The notes beneath the pieces were generated by a model. It saw only the letters and a program-made list of their open reading frames with translations, searched no databases and was not told the DNA's origin. Position numbers and translations under genes: made by a program. A stretch of DNA of 64,000 bases from Cocos nucifera (lineage: Eukaryota; Streptophyta; Magnoliopsida; Arecales; Arecaceae): contig QRFJ01000048.1 of NCBI GenBank assembly GCA_006176705.1, positions 2,134,919 through 2,198,918 on the forward strand, written 5' to 3'. Each line of letters begins with the position of its first letter. Positions within the stretch are counted from its first letter, which is position 1. This document shows positions 11,665 through 23,299 of the stretch, in pieces.

Positions 11665-11856
11665 TTAATTTATTTTTTTAATGCAATCGACGCACATGCC
11701 AAAATTACTAAAATCTAGATTTGGTAAAACATATTTCTTAACCAATCTAGTGATCCTTTCTTTTGATATATGATCTAACCGCCTATGCCATAGCATCGAA
11801 GAACTTTCATTTACAATACCATATTTTATTCTGACATTAATATTTAAAATAAGCAA
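11665..11856 (-). pseudogene. Family C GAG-pre-integrase domain
   Basis: The block LWHRRLDHISKERI followed by a CVDC pair is the zinc-binding GAG-pre-integrase motif (H-x-x-x-H ... C-x-x-C) that precedes copia integrase. It lies just upstream of the integrase in the same strand order. Confidence 0.72.
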
Positions 11857-12224
11857 AGATTGTTCAAAAAAAAATCCAAATTTAATTTATATAATTCATT
11901 ACATAATGTTTCGATACCAACAAAAATAAAATTTTTCATTAATTTAAAACTTGAATTTACAAAAATAAATGAAAAATCTTTTAAATCAAGTTTTGATAAA
12001 GAAATTAAATTCCTAGATACTAAAGAAACATAAAAAATATCATATAGATCTAATTAAAATTCGGTGTTTGTAATAAGTCTTATGTCCCGACTATTATGAT
12101 CTTGGACTTCATCCGATTCTTCATAAAGATCCACCGCTCTCTATCATTTGATTTCTGACTTGAAAGGAATTCCTATATTGAATTGGAAACATGAATTACA
12201 ACATCTAAATCAATCCATCAAATA

Positions 12225-12642
12225 TTAGAGGAACATCAATGAAATTGATTTCGAAACAAACAAGTGATAAGAAAATATCCTTCTTTTTGAACCATTTTCT
12301 TCTTTTCTTATAATCCTTCTTGATATATTCCTCTTTCTTGCTATATCACACATTTTCATAATGTACTTTCGTACTTTAAAAAATCCATCATATTTCATAA
12401 AGATTAATTTATTCATTAGGGTACCAACTAAGACTTTACTTGATCTAGTAAACTGTTGTTCTATAGAGGAAAGATACTCCCAATTCATTATCTAGAATAG
12501 ATCCACTAATGTCTCTCGCTATGAAACTTTTAATAATCATGAGAGACAACCTATTAGAATGCTTCCACTTTTCATATAATTTTTTATGATTAGGAGAACT
12601 AATGGGGTAAAGTGGATCTGACTGAGGATTACGAAGGGCCAA
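12225..12642 (-). pseudogene. Family C copia gag, broken
   Basis: The minus-strand frames carry KLYEKWKHSNRLSLMIIK and then GTLMNKLIFMKYDG with the following REY-type helix region. This is the UBN2/copia gag pattern. At least one frameshift separates the two parts. No zinc knuckle was recognised downstream. Confidence 0.65.
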
Positions 12643-12660
12643 ATCTAAATTTAGGCATCC

Positions 12661-13740
12661 TAAAATAATGAGAAGCTGCTCATCTCAATCAGAATAATTT
12701 GATCTATTCAGTATAAGAATATTAGATAGATACGACATGAGTGAAGTAGGGATCATGGCTATAAATAACAAAACATACTTACAATTATCATCATGATGCA
12801 GGTTCCATAATACAATTCAACTAATAGCACTTATTATATAATTATAAAACACCTTTGGGCAAGAATCATAGCATATAATAAGTATTGCAACTAATTTAAT
12901 AATAAATTTAAATATAATAAATAATACCAAAATATGTATCACATAAATCATAACTAACAATAATATGAAGTATATAAGCAAGAACAATAATTATGACATA
13001 TACACATAATTTATGTTTAAACTATAACCCATCATATTAGTTGCACTTTCAGTGGTTTAACTAACTATGATTGCAAAAATTTGAGGTTATTTTTATTTTT
13101 GGGTGTAGAACTTTTCATTTTTATGTAATTCAAGTTAGTTAATCTTTTACTATTAATTTTATATCAAATTACCGTCATATTTGGGTTTATTGTAATAGAT
13201 ACACTTTTAGGTAATTCTTGAACTGTAATAAAAGAAAACTATTAGTCCTTAGTGACTCGGCTACCCAAGATTCATAGAATATTCCAGGCCCTTTGGGCTA
13301 TGCGAAAACACACTTAAATAGTATAATAGCGAGAAAAATTATCAATTAAATAATTTAATTATTTAAATATTTTATTTTATATAATTTTTTTTTAACTATA
13401 ATATTTTTTAAATAATATTTTTTAAATCATCACAAGTCTAATGATTTAAAAATTGCTCAAATCGGATAAAAAATGATCAAATTATAATGATTTTATCAAA
13501 AATTTTAAAATTAAAAGACTTAACCGTAAATAACAAAAATATAGAATTTTTTCTATAAAATAGCAGCTTTAAAAATTATTCATAAAACCGACGGGGGTTT
13601 TAATATAATTTATTACTTATTAAGGACTAAAATGAAAAATTGCCCTAAAGGACTAAATTACAAAAATGCTAAAATTGAAAATTAGATGTTTTCAGAATTT
13701 AAACTTTCTAGGAAGTTAACCGTAAAAGTCCCTTTTTTTT
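12661..13740. other. AT-rich DNA, no gene seen
   Basis: The stretch has long A/T runs and no coding frame. It may include the missing 5' end of the family C element, but I could not recognise an LTR or a primer-binding site here. Confidence 0.4.
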
Positions 13741-14285
13741 TTTATTGAATGGGTCCTAGCCGAATTACGGGTTTTGGGCGGCCCAAAACCCGGATCCAAT
13801 AAGGACTCTCCTTCTTCCCTGCTTCTTCTCTGATCAAAAGCTTCAAACCCTCCAAAGCCGCTGCTTGATCGGCCTTAATCGATCGTTGGCGAGGCATCGA
13901 CAGCCATCTCAACTATCGGAGGGGCCACAAGGGAGGGCGGCGAACCGGGCGCCGCCCCCACAGTTACGGCGGAAGCCACTGTTTATGCAACCAAACCCAA
14001 TGCCTGCGTGTAACGGTGCTGTCATCGCCGCCAGGGAGCAGGAGCTCCCCTTCCGCCCACGACCCACTACCGCCATCGGCACCGCCCCATCCGCTTGTCG
14101 CCGTCTCCTTGTTGCACCGTGGCAAAAAATCATGATTCTCGCGATTGCAGAAATGGTGGGCGGCATGGTCCGCTGCCATCCCCGCCATGAGCAGCGGCAG
14201 CCATAGCTGCGACCTGCCGTCGGCATGGCAGCAGCCATGGCTGCTGCCCCGTTTGCCTGACGGCACGGGTCGGTCGGCACTGCCG
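13741..14285. other. GC-rich island of unknown origin
   Basis: A sharp GC rise stands between AT-rich flanks. It begins with the palindrome CGGGTTTTGGGCGGCCCAAA and has many GCC/GCT trinucleotides. ORFs on both strands (13865-14206 plus, 13909-14280 minus) are long because of composition, and none shows a domain. It may be the leader part of an LTR element or a captured 5' exon. I cannot name a gene. Confidence 0.3.
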
Positions 14286-14735
14286 GCCCTAAATTTTTTT
14301 ATTTTTTAAAAATTAATAAAATTTTAATTTAATTTTTAAATTTTAATTAATTTTAAAAATTAAAAAATATTATAAGAAAAGCCATATACATCGGCGCTTT
14401 AGCATATACATGGATAGATCAAATTCTAAAAAAAAAAAAGATTATATATGCTCATGTTAATCAAACATGAAATACTATAATTAATTTTTAACTTACGTTT
14501 CAATGATTAAATGTGAGTAAATCAAATTTACTAAAAGATAAACATGGGTAATTTAAATTTATTAAAAAATATATTAAATATTGAAGAAAAATGATGGGCA
14601 TCAAGTGAGAAGCACCAAAATTAAAAAAAAAATAATAATAATAGCCCCATCTTACTTGATTAAGTAAAATAATAAAATTACTATCCACCCTACTAATAGG
14701 AATTCTGATGCCCCATCTCCTGGATCAGACCATGT
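14286..14735. other. AT-rich intergenic DNA
   Basis: Only A/T-rich sequence with short inverted A/T tracts is visible. Confidence 0.5.
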
Positions 14736-15190
14736 GGAGGCATGATACTAGAAATAAAAACTTCACTGATGAAATTTACTGACGAACGTGTTATAAAAAA
14801 TATAATAAAATATAATTGATATATATCAAAATCTCTAATAAATTTTTGATGAATTATTTATTAAAAATAACTCCATTAAAAAATATGTTAGAAATTTTTT
14901 AAAAAAATTAAAAATATATATCAAAAATATTTAAGATTGATTTAGTAAAAAATTATTTATCAGTGATTTTTCTGACGAAGAATTCTATGAGAAGCATAAT
15001 TTTAAAAAAATTTAAATTATTAAGATAATTATTTCTGATAGAAAGGTGGTCAAAAATATTTTAACAATAGAAGTAGATTTTATGATGGATAATCCGTTAG
15101 AAATTCATGTTATAAGTTTGAAAATAAAATCTGTGATGGATAATCCATCAAAAATTGGCATCATAAATTTGAAGAATAAAGTCTAAGTTA
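14736..15190. mobile_element. Possible degenerate CACTA end
   Basis: The start GATACTAGAAATAAAAACTTC is close to CACTACTAGAAAT-type CACTA termini. It is followed by many short motifs like GACGAA, TCTGACGA and GATGGATAATCCATCA in both orientations, typical of subterminal repeats. No matching opposite end was found. Low confidence. Confidence 0.3.
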
Positions 15191-15691
15191 TAGTTTTTTA
15201 ATTTTTTATAAATTAAATTTATAATAGGTAGATATAAAGATTTGAACTCAAAATTCTTGAATAACATATCCACTATCTTATCCATCAAGGCCTAACCAAA
15301 TCTTTTATATATTATGATTGATAGAATATTTATACCATTTAAACCCTTATATATAAATCAAGTCAAAATCTTTACCCATTGACTCGGAGAAAGCTAGCCA
15401 AATTCAAAAAATCAAATTAGATTCGGATCGAATTTTGGACTTCTAAAAAAAATTAGATATTTATTTTTAAAAAATATCAATAAAAAATATTTTTGATCGA
15501 AATTTGGATTTTTGGACTTAGATCCAAATGCTAATTTTATTTGAAATATATATTTTGATTTTAAATTTGATCTAAATCCAAAATAAGTAGAATGTCAATC
15601 CAAAAATTTGACTAAAATTTGGATCAGATATTCGAATCATAGAGATCCATTGTCATCTTAAGATCACATAAATTGCTCCCCTACTATTAAG
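15191..15691. other. AT-rich intergenic DNA
   Basis: I see no coding potential or repeat structure in this stretch apart from simple A/T bias. Confidence 0.5.
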
Positions 15692-16553
15692 TAGGGCTGG
15701 TAACAAGTCGGATTGGCTCGTACCCTTACCCATCTTGCAAGTAAAAATCTCATATCCGTACCCATCTCAGATTGGATCAAGTAGAGATGCAGGTGTGATT
15801 GGGTCGAGTATATAAGAGAGATTGATCGGATTGGATACATATAAATATTATAAAATTATCATAATTAATTTTGAAAAAGGGATATGTATTAAGATTATGA
15901 CGCAGATGCCAAGCAAATAGATATATGGATTTGAGGGATTGGATCCAAAAGGATGCAAAATCATCTGATCGCACCGATTCCTATAGGATTATGACATTGC
16001 TAAGCTAGAACGACCATAATTTTATCATTCGATGTTAGAATTCTTATTATGACTCCATTCTAGAAATCTTTTTTCAAGTCCAACAAGCTTAGTGCTTTGC
16101 CGCCACTATAAATTTTGGAACCTGATTAAATTGTCTGATAGGAATATGGGAGCACGCAAGATTACTATAGAATTTCTAGTCCGATTAAGAGTTAGTTTTT
16201 GACTTAATTTTATTTTGTTCTTTTTATTTTTATTTAAGATTCTTTTTTGCTTTGAAATTAAGGCTTGTACACTATAAATAAGGCCCTTGGCCATCATTAT
16301 AATCATTGTTGTAATCGCTGCATCTTCTATCCCTCTTTTCTAACGATCGACGTGCTATAGGCTACGTCAGGTTATATATCCTGGGTCGGATTTGGGTCAG
16401 GGCATACCATTATCCATACTCGATCCAAACCTGCTTTGAATTTTTTTTTAGAACCCTTATCCATTCTAGATTTCAATCGAATCAGGTAAAACCCACCCCA
16501 ATCGAATCATATCGGTTCGAATATCCAATGAATCGGATAAAATTGCCATCCCT
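15692..16553. mobile_element. MULE-like non-autonomous element
   Basis: The left end reads TAGGGCTGGTAACAAGTCGG and the right end is the complement of AGGGATGGCAATTTTATCC. The ends are diverged inverted repeats. Flanks ACTATTAAG (15683-15691) and AGTGTTAAG (16554-16562) agree at 7 of 9 bases, a plausible 9-bp target duplication. The inside is AT-rich and has no transposase. Short GGATCGG/ATCCGAT-like motifs near both ends resemble those of the Pack-MULEs at 5570-8313. Confidence 0.5.
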
Positions 16554-17085
16554 AGTGTTAAGTCATGACCTTCTTTCAATAGATTGTAATTAGATTTGAT
16601 CGAATTATCTTATTAGAATAAATTAATTTGCATTTAATATATTTGGATCGGTTTAAAATTAAATTCTATTAAAATCCCTCCATATTCTGCCCGTCTTCCT
16701 CTCTCGTGTTCAACGAAGCTCTCAATCTGATTCAAAATCTTCCAAAAAACCCTAGAATCCCCTCTATAAGAAGGTATTCATCCTTCCATTGAGTTCCATC
16801 GAGATCTCTCTGAGAAAATCATCGCCGATTGCCGCTGATTTTTCTTGGTTTTCCATCGAAAGGACCACCAAACAAGATAACCTTCTCCAATGAGACCTGA
16901 TTTTCCTTGGTTTTCCTATTTTGATTGGATTTTTGGGGTGTGATGATGGTGTATCTGGTAATGTATTTCAGGTGTGTTGGGTGGTATTGCTTTTCGAGAC
17001 TATTTTTTTCTCCTGCGGATCATTTTTTTTGTTTCTTTCTTTATTTTTCTTGTTGACTATTGATATTTGGGTGCTTTGAAAAAGC

Positions 17086-17088
17086 CGG

Positions 17089-17121
<33 letters not shown>

Positions 17122-17132
17122 TTTTTTTTTGC
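17086..17132. repeat. (TTA)n microsatellite and T run
   Basis: About ten TTA units are followed by a poly-T tract. Confidence 0.85.
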
Positions 17133-17387
17133 AGATTCATTGGCAAATAGGTTGTTTTTTCTTGGTTGCTTGGTTGAGCTTCTTCTTGGTGATTTGTGCG
17201 ATTTTTGGATAACAGGGAGCTCTTTGATGGTTCATTGCCATACAGGGATCTTTGGTTTTTTATTTCTTTTTTTTTTTTTAGTTTTTCCATTGGTTGCTTT
17301 ACTCTTTACATTTCAAATGAGTAGGTCTATTTGCAAGCCAATAGTGGATTCTTTGGTTGTTTGGTAAATAAGTTTTCTTGTTCCTAG

Positions 17388-17390
17388 TTG
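17388..17390. other. Target-site duplication TTG (left)
   Basis: TTG precedes the CACTA terminus and is repeated at 22431-22433 after the other end. Three bases is the CACTA superfamily length. Confidence 0.85.
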
Positions 17391-17698
17391 CACTACTACA
17401 AAAAAAACTATGGCAGCATATATTATGGCAGCATTTTTTGAAACCACTGTAATAGTTTTTATGGTAGCTATTTTATAGAACCACTATAATAGGTCCGACC
17501 TATGGCACCGGTTACAATAAATCGTTGCTATAGATCGACCATGGCATCGATTTTATAGAACCATGGCCATAGGTCCGACCTATGGCAGTGGTTACAATAA
17601 ACTGCTATCATAGGTTGGACCTATTACAATGGTTCTTTGTAACCACTGCCATAGGTCGGACCATTACAACGATTTTATAAAATCACTTTTTAATATTT

Positions 17699-18665
17699 TT
17701 GCTATAAATATTATATAATTTTAAAATATAATATACATCTTCATCATTCATTATCTAAATAATTATCATTAGAGTGTCGTCCCAAAAAATTGCCTCGATC
17801 CGATGGCCCTAGCTTCATCGATTAGAAAAATTTGATTTCGACGACCACGAATAATGATACGATGATCTGATAAATGAAGATCTTTGATTGATCCAAAAAT
17901 TTATAATGATGATCTCAATGATATTTGTAGTATACTATCAAAATTTTACTTCAATCAGATATCATTATCATGGTCAATTTAGTATGGAATGATTTTGACC
18001 ATTAAATGAGAAACAAGTGATCAAAAGGCTAAAGGACGTTCGATTATGAGATAAATTTTTTCATAAATGATCTTGGCTACTACTTTAATCATTTTTATGA
18101 TGGTGATTATAAAATTTAATTCGTGGGTCTACGAATGATTTAAAACTATACATTGCTTGATAACCATTCTTAAACTCCATTGGTAGTTTTGCTCGTGCTT
18201 TTGTAATATCCACTTAACATGAATAGTTCATACAAAAATAATTAAAATTTTATGATCATCATCATATAAAATTATTAAAATTATAGTAAAAATATTTTAA
18301 CTAAAAAATTATCTCATAATCGGATGCTATTTAGCTCTTTGATCGCTTGTTTCTAATTTAACGATTGAAATTATTCCATACTAAAATGATCATGATAACG
18401 ATATCTGATTAAAGTAAAACTTTGATAGTATGCTACAAATATCATCAAGATTATCATTGTAAATTTTTGGACTGATCGAAGGCCTCCATCTATTAGGTCA
18501 TCGTATCATCATTCGTGGTCGTCGAAATTAAATTTTTCTGATCGATGAAGCTAGGGCCATCGAATTGAGGCGATCTTTTATGATGACACTCTAATGATAA
18601 TTATTTAGATAATAAATGATAAAGATAAATATTAAATTTTAAAATTATATAATATTTAGAGTAAA
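17699..18665. repeat. Large imperfect inverted repeat (hairpin) inside CACTA copy 1
   Basis: The arm at about 17699-18115 is matched in reverse complement by about 18245-18665, with roughly 130 bases between them. Shared blocks include ATGGCCCTAGCTTCATCGAT, TTTCGACGACCACGAAT and ATGATATTTGTAG. Matching also extends outward into the subterminal GGCAGCGGTT repeats. By eye identity is around four in five. A transcript through this would fold on itself. Confidence 0.8.
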
Positions 18666-18808
18666 AATTAATTTTTAATCTATGACAGCGGTTACTTAAA
18701 CCGCTGCCATAGGTCTACGGCAGTGGTTCGAGAATTGCTGCCATAGACCTATGGCAGCGGTTTAAGTAACCGCTGCCGTAGGTTAGATTAAAATTTTTCA
18801 AATCTCTC

Positions 18809-19483
18809 ATGCACTCTATCTTTCTCTCTCTCTCTCCCTCCCTGCTCTCCACCATTGCTGAGACCCCGCCCCTCTCCTTCCCCAGCCGGCGCCGCCCCTC
18901 CTTCCCCCTGGCTGCCCTCGCCTCTCGGTGCCCCCCTCCTCCCCGCTCGGCCCTCATCCCCAGGCCACCCCTCCTTGTCATCGTGCAGCCCCCTCCCCCA
19001 GTCCTACCACCCCCACCTCCCGAGCCGCCCCTCCCAATCACCCGCGCACCCCCTCCCTCGACCCCACCACCCCACCTCCTGGGCCGCCCCTCCCCATCAC
19101 CGCGCACCCCACCCCGGCCCTGCCACCCCCACTCCCGGGCCGCCCCTCCCCGTCACTTTCACACCCCCACCTCGGCCCCACCACCCCCACCTCCCGGGCT
19201 GCCCCTCCCCATTACCGCGCACCCCCGCGCCCTCCAATCCTCGGTGCCCCCTGCTTCTCGGTGCCCCCCGCCACTCCCACCCTCCGGGCTGCCCCCTCCC
19301 CCGGCTCCCCGTCATGGCGCCCCCCAGGCCGCCTCTCCCTCTCTCCCCTCTTTCTCTCTCTTTTTCTCTTTCTCTTTCTCTCTCTTCTCTCTCTATCTCA
19401 TTATCTTGCTTTTATTTCGTAGGTTATCTCTAGCGACATCGCCGACGATCCTCGGAGCTTTCAATGCGACCCCCTCTCTATAG
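18809..19483 (+). repeat. C-rich proline-codon tract in CACTA copy 1
   Basis: After a CT-rich run the plus strand is dominated by CCC-type codons in imperfect repeats containing CCTCCCGGGCCGCCCCTCC. All three plus frames stay open because of composition, so the ORFs here are not evidence of a protein. A related tract is at 60140-60470 in CACTA copy 2. It is followed in both copies by TAGGTTATCTCTAGCG, which may be an intron end. It could be a 5' leader exon of the transposase transcript. Confidence 0.6.
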
Positions 19484-20225
19484 CCGCAGGTATAATTTTT
19501 TTTTAATTTCATAGTATTATTTATTAATCACTTATAATATTTATAATAATTTTTATTCTAAAAAAATTATTATAAATATTATAATTATTTGCATGTCGTG
19601 GGTTCTAGGCCGTGCCGTGGCAGTAGCCTTGGGCCGTGCCATGTCGACGGTTGTGGACAGCCCTTGGGCCATGCCGATCGATAAGAAAATCATTGCTAGT
19701 AGATTTTAGGCCGTGTTGGCGATCGTGAGCTATGCGGCCGCTAAGAGAATCCTCACCCCCATCGATGAGTTCTAGGCCATGCCCTCGACCGTAGGCCGTA
19801 CCGGTCGATAAGAAAATCATTGTCGGTGGATTCTGGACCATGTTGGCGACCGTGAGCTATGCCGGCCGCTAAGAGAATCCTCACCCCCATCGACGGATTT
19901 TGGATCATAGGCCATGCCGACCGCTAAGAGAACTCCCGATCGCTAATAGAAAGTGAAATTACTTGGTACCTAGGCATATTTTTGATGATACCGAAGTTGA
20001 TGACGATGTTAGACCATGCATGCAAAGTGCTCATCTAGGATAAACTTATCTGATATTATCGAGATCCTAAATACATTTGTTAGGAGCGATGGTGATGTCC
20101 ATATTGTAAATGTCACTAGACGATGACTTCAACATTCTGATATAAATATTAGAGTCTATTTATTAATGCTATACTAATATTATTATTTAACATATTATAT
20201 TGGTTAATATTTATTAACGTTGCAG

Positions 20226-21948
20226 GTCATGATGGCATCAAAACGCCATCTAATTTTCATCCCCATCTCTCGATGGACTACGTGAGCTCCGCATCTGAGT
20301 CGCAGTCGGAGCATACTCTATCCACCTCCGCATCAGCCGCCCATGGACATCGACATCTACTCCACTACCGGTATCTACTCCACTAGCATCTAAGCCTCCA
20401 CCATCAGCCATATCTCCGATACATGCTACGACACCAACATCTAAGTATATAATTTTATTATATTATTTATTTATTTATTTTATATAATATTTGTATACTT
20501 ACATATTTGCATAACGTATTTTTATTGTAGGTACATCATTCAGTAGGATATTTCGCGGTCCCACATGCATGCCGCATGTGTGGAACTATCAGCATCAAGT
20601 GATGGTGTAGTATGATGCGGATGGAATGTCAGTAGGGGAGACCGTGCGGGAGATGTATTTTTTTGAAGTGCTTATGAGATGATCCGACATCATTCCGATA
20701 TTGCCCATAGACTAGCGATTGATGGATGCTGGTGTCAGGGATCGAGTATGGGAGAAGATATGGGTAAGTATATCTTAATTATATTTATGCATTTGATATG
20801 TTTACACTTTGATTAGAATAATTTAGTAACTAATTTTTGATAATCTTTGTATGGAGAAGGTATGATTTTCTAGATCATGAGAGGGCTCGAGATACCCGAT
20901 TGAAGAAAATTAGAGAGTTGTACTGGGGCTACAAGGTCAAGCTCCATAAAGGATGGCTCAAGCATCGATGAGACACTCTAAAGGAGCTTATTTCTTGGAT
21001 ACAGGACTGTCTCCCAAGTCAATGGGAGGGGATGGTTAGACATTGGAGAAGCCAAGAGTTTGAGATAAAATTTTTAGTTTTTAAATTTTTAATATACTTA
21101 AAATTATATTTAAATATTATTTAAATACTTATTGTTTATTTGAATACTTGTTAGGCTACCTTTCGTTAGAACCGAAAGAATCGGGCAGCCCAAGAGTACA
21201 CGCACATTCTAGACTGTGAGTCTATGGCCAGTTGTGTGCACAGAGAGGTAATAAATTCTGAATCTTTATTTATAAATTAAATTAATATTTTTTATATATT
21301 TTTAATAAACTGATCCATTATTATAGCTGACAAGAGAGGAGGTGATGTCTAGCCATAGTGAGATCTTTCGATTCAGCCATATGGATAAGAATGATAGGCT
21401 GATAAACATCGTAATCGAAAGAATTTTTGTAAGTAATAAATATATTAGTATATATGATCAGTATTATAGTATTTTTTATAAAATTTTATTTAAATTTATA
21501 ATTGTAGGAGTAGTTAGATGCGCTCACGAGCGAGGGCTCGGACATTTCTGGCTCCCATGACTATCTATCTCAGATCTTAGGGCCTGAGCACTCTAGGAGG
21601 ATCCGATGCAGGCCCGGATATATGCCAATGAGCTACTGGTTTGAGGCGAGCATCTCTTCACATGCTTCCGGTATCGTCAGTCGGAAGTGGCTTGAAGAGG
21701 CGTTGGCACGGGCAGATCAGGCTACGGCGTAAGCTGCTTATGCTAAGGAGCGCATATTTTATCTGAAGGGCATCTTGAGCGTCATGCTGACGAGGCTCAG
21801 CTCGCATTTTGAAGCAGACTTCGCGGGCCTTAAGAATATGTTGATCGATGTTCCAGCTCCAGCCCCTCCAGCTCCTCCAGCTCCAGCCCCTCCAGCTCCT
21901 CCAGCTCGTGCTCCATCTTCCGATGACGATGATGATGATGTAGATTAG
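20226..21948 (+). pseudogene. Transposase_24-like gene of CACTA copy 1, broken
   Basis: Six exon-like blocks with AG/GT borders can be followed: about 20226-20445, 20531-20763, 20859-21062, 21155-21247, 21327-21428 and 21508-21948. They encode a serine/threonine-rich start, a LKKIRELYWGYKVKLHKGW segment, NRKNRAAQEYTHILD, REEVMSSHSEIFRFSHMDK and a late RRIRCRPGYMPMSYW block. The gene ends in Pro-Ala repeats and an Asp run (PSSDDDDDDVD). This order resembles the plant Ptta/En/Spm transposase family (Transposase_24). Breaks are a frameshift in the first exon, TGA after KHR in the third, TAG after FR in the fourth, TAG early in the sixth and TAA after ATA. Most are single C-to-T changes from CGA, CAG or CAA codons. 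The protein would bind the element ends, but this copy cannot make it. Confidence 0.66.
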
Positions 21949-22430
21949 AAAACTTCTAATATATATATATATTTAAAAATATTATAATAAATTTTATTCG
22001 ATAATAAAATTAAAATATTTCAACAATATTCTTGTATTTATAATATTTACTTATATTTTTTGTTATGTTATATATATCTTTACATTTATCAGATAAAATA
22101 TATAAAAAATTAAAAATTTTATATTTTTTTTATTATTCAAAAACTATGATAGCGATTTTAAAATCACTGCCGTAGACGTGCCAAGCGAAGCCGTAAATCA
22201 TGTGTCAACCGCTGCATTCAAACTGCTGCCATGGCAGCAGTTCGAGATCCACTGTCATAGGTCCTGTATGGTAGTGGTTCTTGTTATCGCTGCAATAATC
22301 ACTGCTATAGGTCTACGGCGACGGCGGCAATGGCAACGGTTAGAGAACCACTGCCATAGGCTATGACAGCGATTTTTTAGATTACGGCAGTGGTTATAAA
22401 TCGCTGCCGTAATCCTATTTTGTAGTAGTG

Positions 22431-23089
22431 TTGGATTGCGAATGATTAATCTTTGTTGCCATTATAGATTTTATTTTCTTTTTATAAATCAATTGATGTT
22501 ATTTGTATAAAATATCAGGGGGCTTTTGTCGGTGCGGAGAAGCTAGGATTCCTGTTTTACGAGAACTAAGTTGTGCTTTCATTTTTCATCGTTCATTCTT
22601 TTTTTTTCTTTGGCATTTTTAGTTCGTTGTGGGGCAAGTGGGATTAGCATATGGTTGCCAGGTTGATTGTATATGAGATTCAATAGTTATTAGCATCGAG
22701 TTTTTAAGGTGTGCTATATTCTATTTTTTCTTCCATTATTTACGGGAATTCTGTAAGTCTCATGCGTGGATTGGCACATTTGGAATCAATTTGCTCTGCT
22801 CCTCAGAGAATGTTTTATGTTTCTCTGATTTTTGGCAGGGCATAAAGATATGATGTGCCATCTATTGCCGTAAGGGTTTCTGTTTTGCATTGATTGATGC
22901 TACGATGCTGCTCCTATAATCTATATGCTTATTTGATTTTGTTTTTGTTCTTTTGTTAATTTCTAGTTAAGTCTAAACATAAAAAGCTTCACTGATCACA
23001 ATGATCATATGCATCTATTAGTTGTCTTTTCTAAAGTAGCCTTTTCACTTCACTTGTGTGTGTGCTAATGTGGTCTACTTTTCCATGGA

Positions 23090-23091
<2 letters not shown>
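22431..23091. other. Low-copy intron-like DNA after the CACTA element
   Basis: The sequence continues the T-rich, intron-like DNA interrupted at 17390. It shows no TE similarity to other parts of the window and no coding frame. Confidence 0.4.
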
Positions 23092-23145
<54 letters not shown>

Positions 23146-23147
23146 TG
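23092..23147. repeat. Compound (CT)n(GT)n microsatellite
   Basis: About 18 CT units are followed by about 10 GT units without interruption. Confidence 0.95.
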
Positions 23148-23215
23148 CATTTTAATGTGATCTACTTTTCCACTGAGTCTCAATCAGGGCTTATTTTTTC
23201 TTGATTCTGCTGTAG

Positions 23216-23293
23216 TATTTGGATGAGAATAAGCAGTTGATTCTGGCCATTCTTGACAATCAGAACTCAGGAAAAGCAGATTGAATGTGCTGA
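23216..23293 (+). pseudogene. Lone SSXT-domain exon of a GRF-interacting factor (GIF/AN3-like)
   Basis: A T-rich tract and CTGTAG acceptor (23206-23215) are followed by a frame reading YLDENKQLILAILDNQNSGK. This is the most conserved part of the SSXT (SNH) domain of plant GIF co-activators, which bind growth-regulating factors and chromatin remodellers. The block is followed by GTAAGT (23294-23299), a good donor. In GIF genes this segment is a short separate exon of about this size, ending just before the YQ block. Here one extra T near 23281 (GCAGATTGAATGTGCTGA) shifts the frame and creates TGA codons. I found neither the preceding start exon nor the following YQ...LMYLAAIAD exon in the window, though long introns could hide them. 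It is either a gene relic or a real exon with a sequence error. Confidence 0.68.
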
Positions 23294-23299
23294 GTAAGT

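Larger units (their letters stand above)
6550..12660 (-). mobile_element. Family C Ty1/copia element, decayed (minus orientation)
   Basis: The left end is the 3' LTR (6550-8534, enlarged by a nested Pack-MULE). It is followed by a polypurine-type tract (complement of GTCTTCCACTTGATC, 8535-8549). Coding remnants follow on the minus strand in copia order read right to left: gag (12225-12642), GAG-pre-integrase (11665-11856), integrase (11061-11621), then reverse transcriptase and RNase H (9049-10560). Many stops and frameshifts break the polyprotein. I could not find the 5' LTR or the primer-binding site to the right, so the right boundary is approximate. Confidence 0.82.
16554..17390. other. 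Low-copy, leader-like DNA before the CACTA element
   Basis: The sequence is pyrimidine-rich around 16680-16990 and holds AAACCCTAG (a telobox-like motif of plant promoters and leaders) near 16750. With 22434-24960 it reads like transcribed or intronic host DNA into which the CACTA element jumped. No start exon was recognised. Confidence 0.35.
17391..22430 (+). mobile_element. Complete CACTA (En/Spm-type) transposon, copy 1
   Basis: The element starts CACTACTACAAAA and ends with the complement TTTTGTAGTAGTG, giving perfect 13-base termini. It is bounded by TTG on both sides. Both subterminal zones contain many copies of a motif like CTATGGCAGCGGTT in both orientations, the usual transposase-binding repeat arrangement. 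From left to right it has a huge inverted repeat (17699-18665), a proline-codon-rich C-rich tract (18850-19330), a spacer with repeated CGTAGGCCGT-like blocks (19600-19940) and a broken transposase gene (20226-21948). It was once mobile. The gene it carries is now inactive, so this copy is non-autonomous. Confidence 0.92.

Noticed and set aside
13865..14280. ORFs on both strands in the GC-rich island, considered as a gene
   Set aside because: No start context, domain or splice pattern. Open frames on both strands at once indicate base composition.
18809..19483. 224-residue proline-rich ORF
   Set aside because: All plus frames are open because the DNA is C-rich. The sequence is a repeat tract of the CACTA element, with no sign of a conserved protein.
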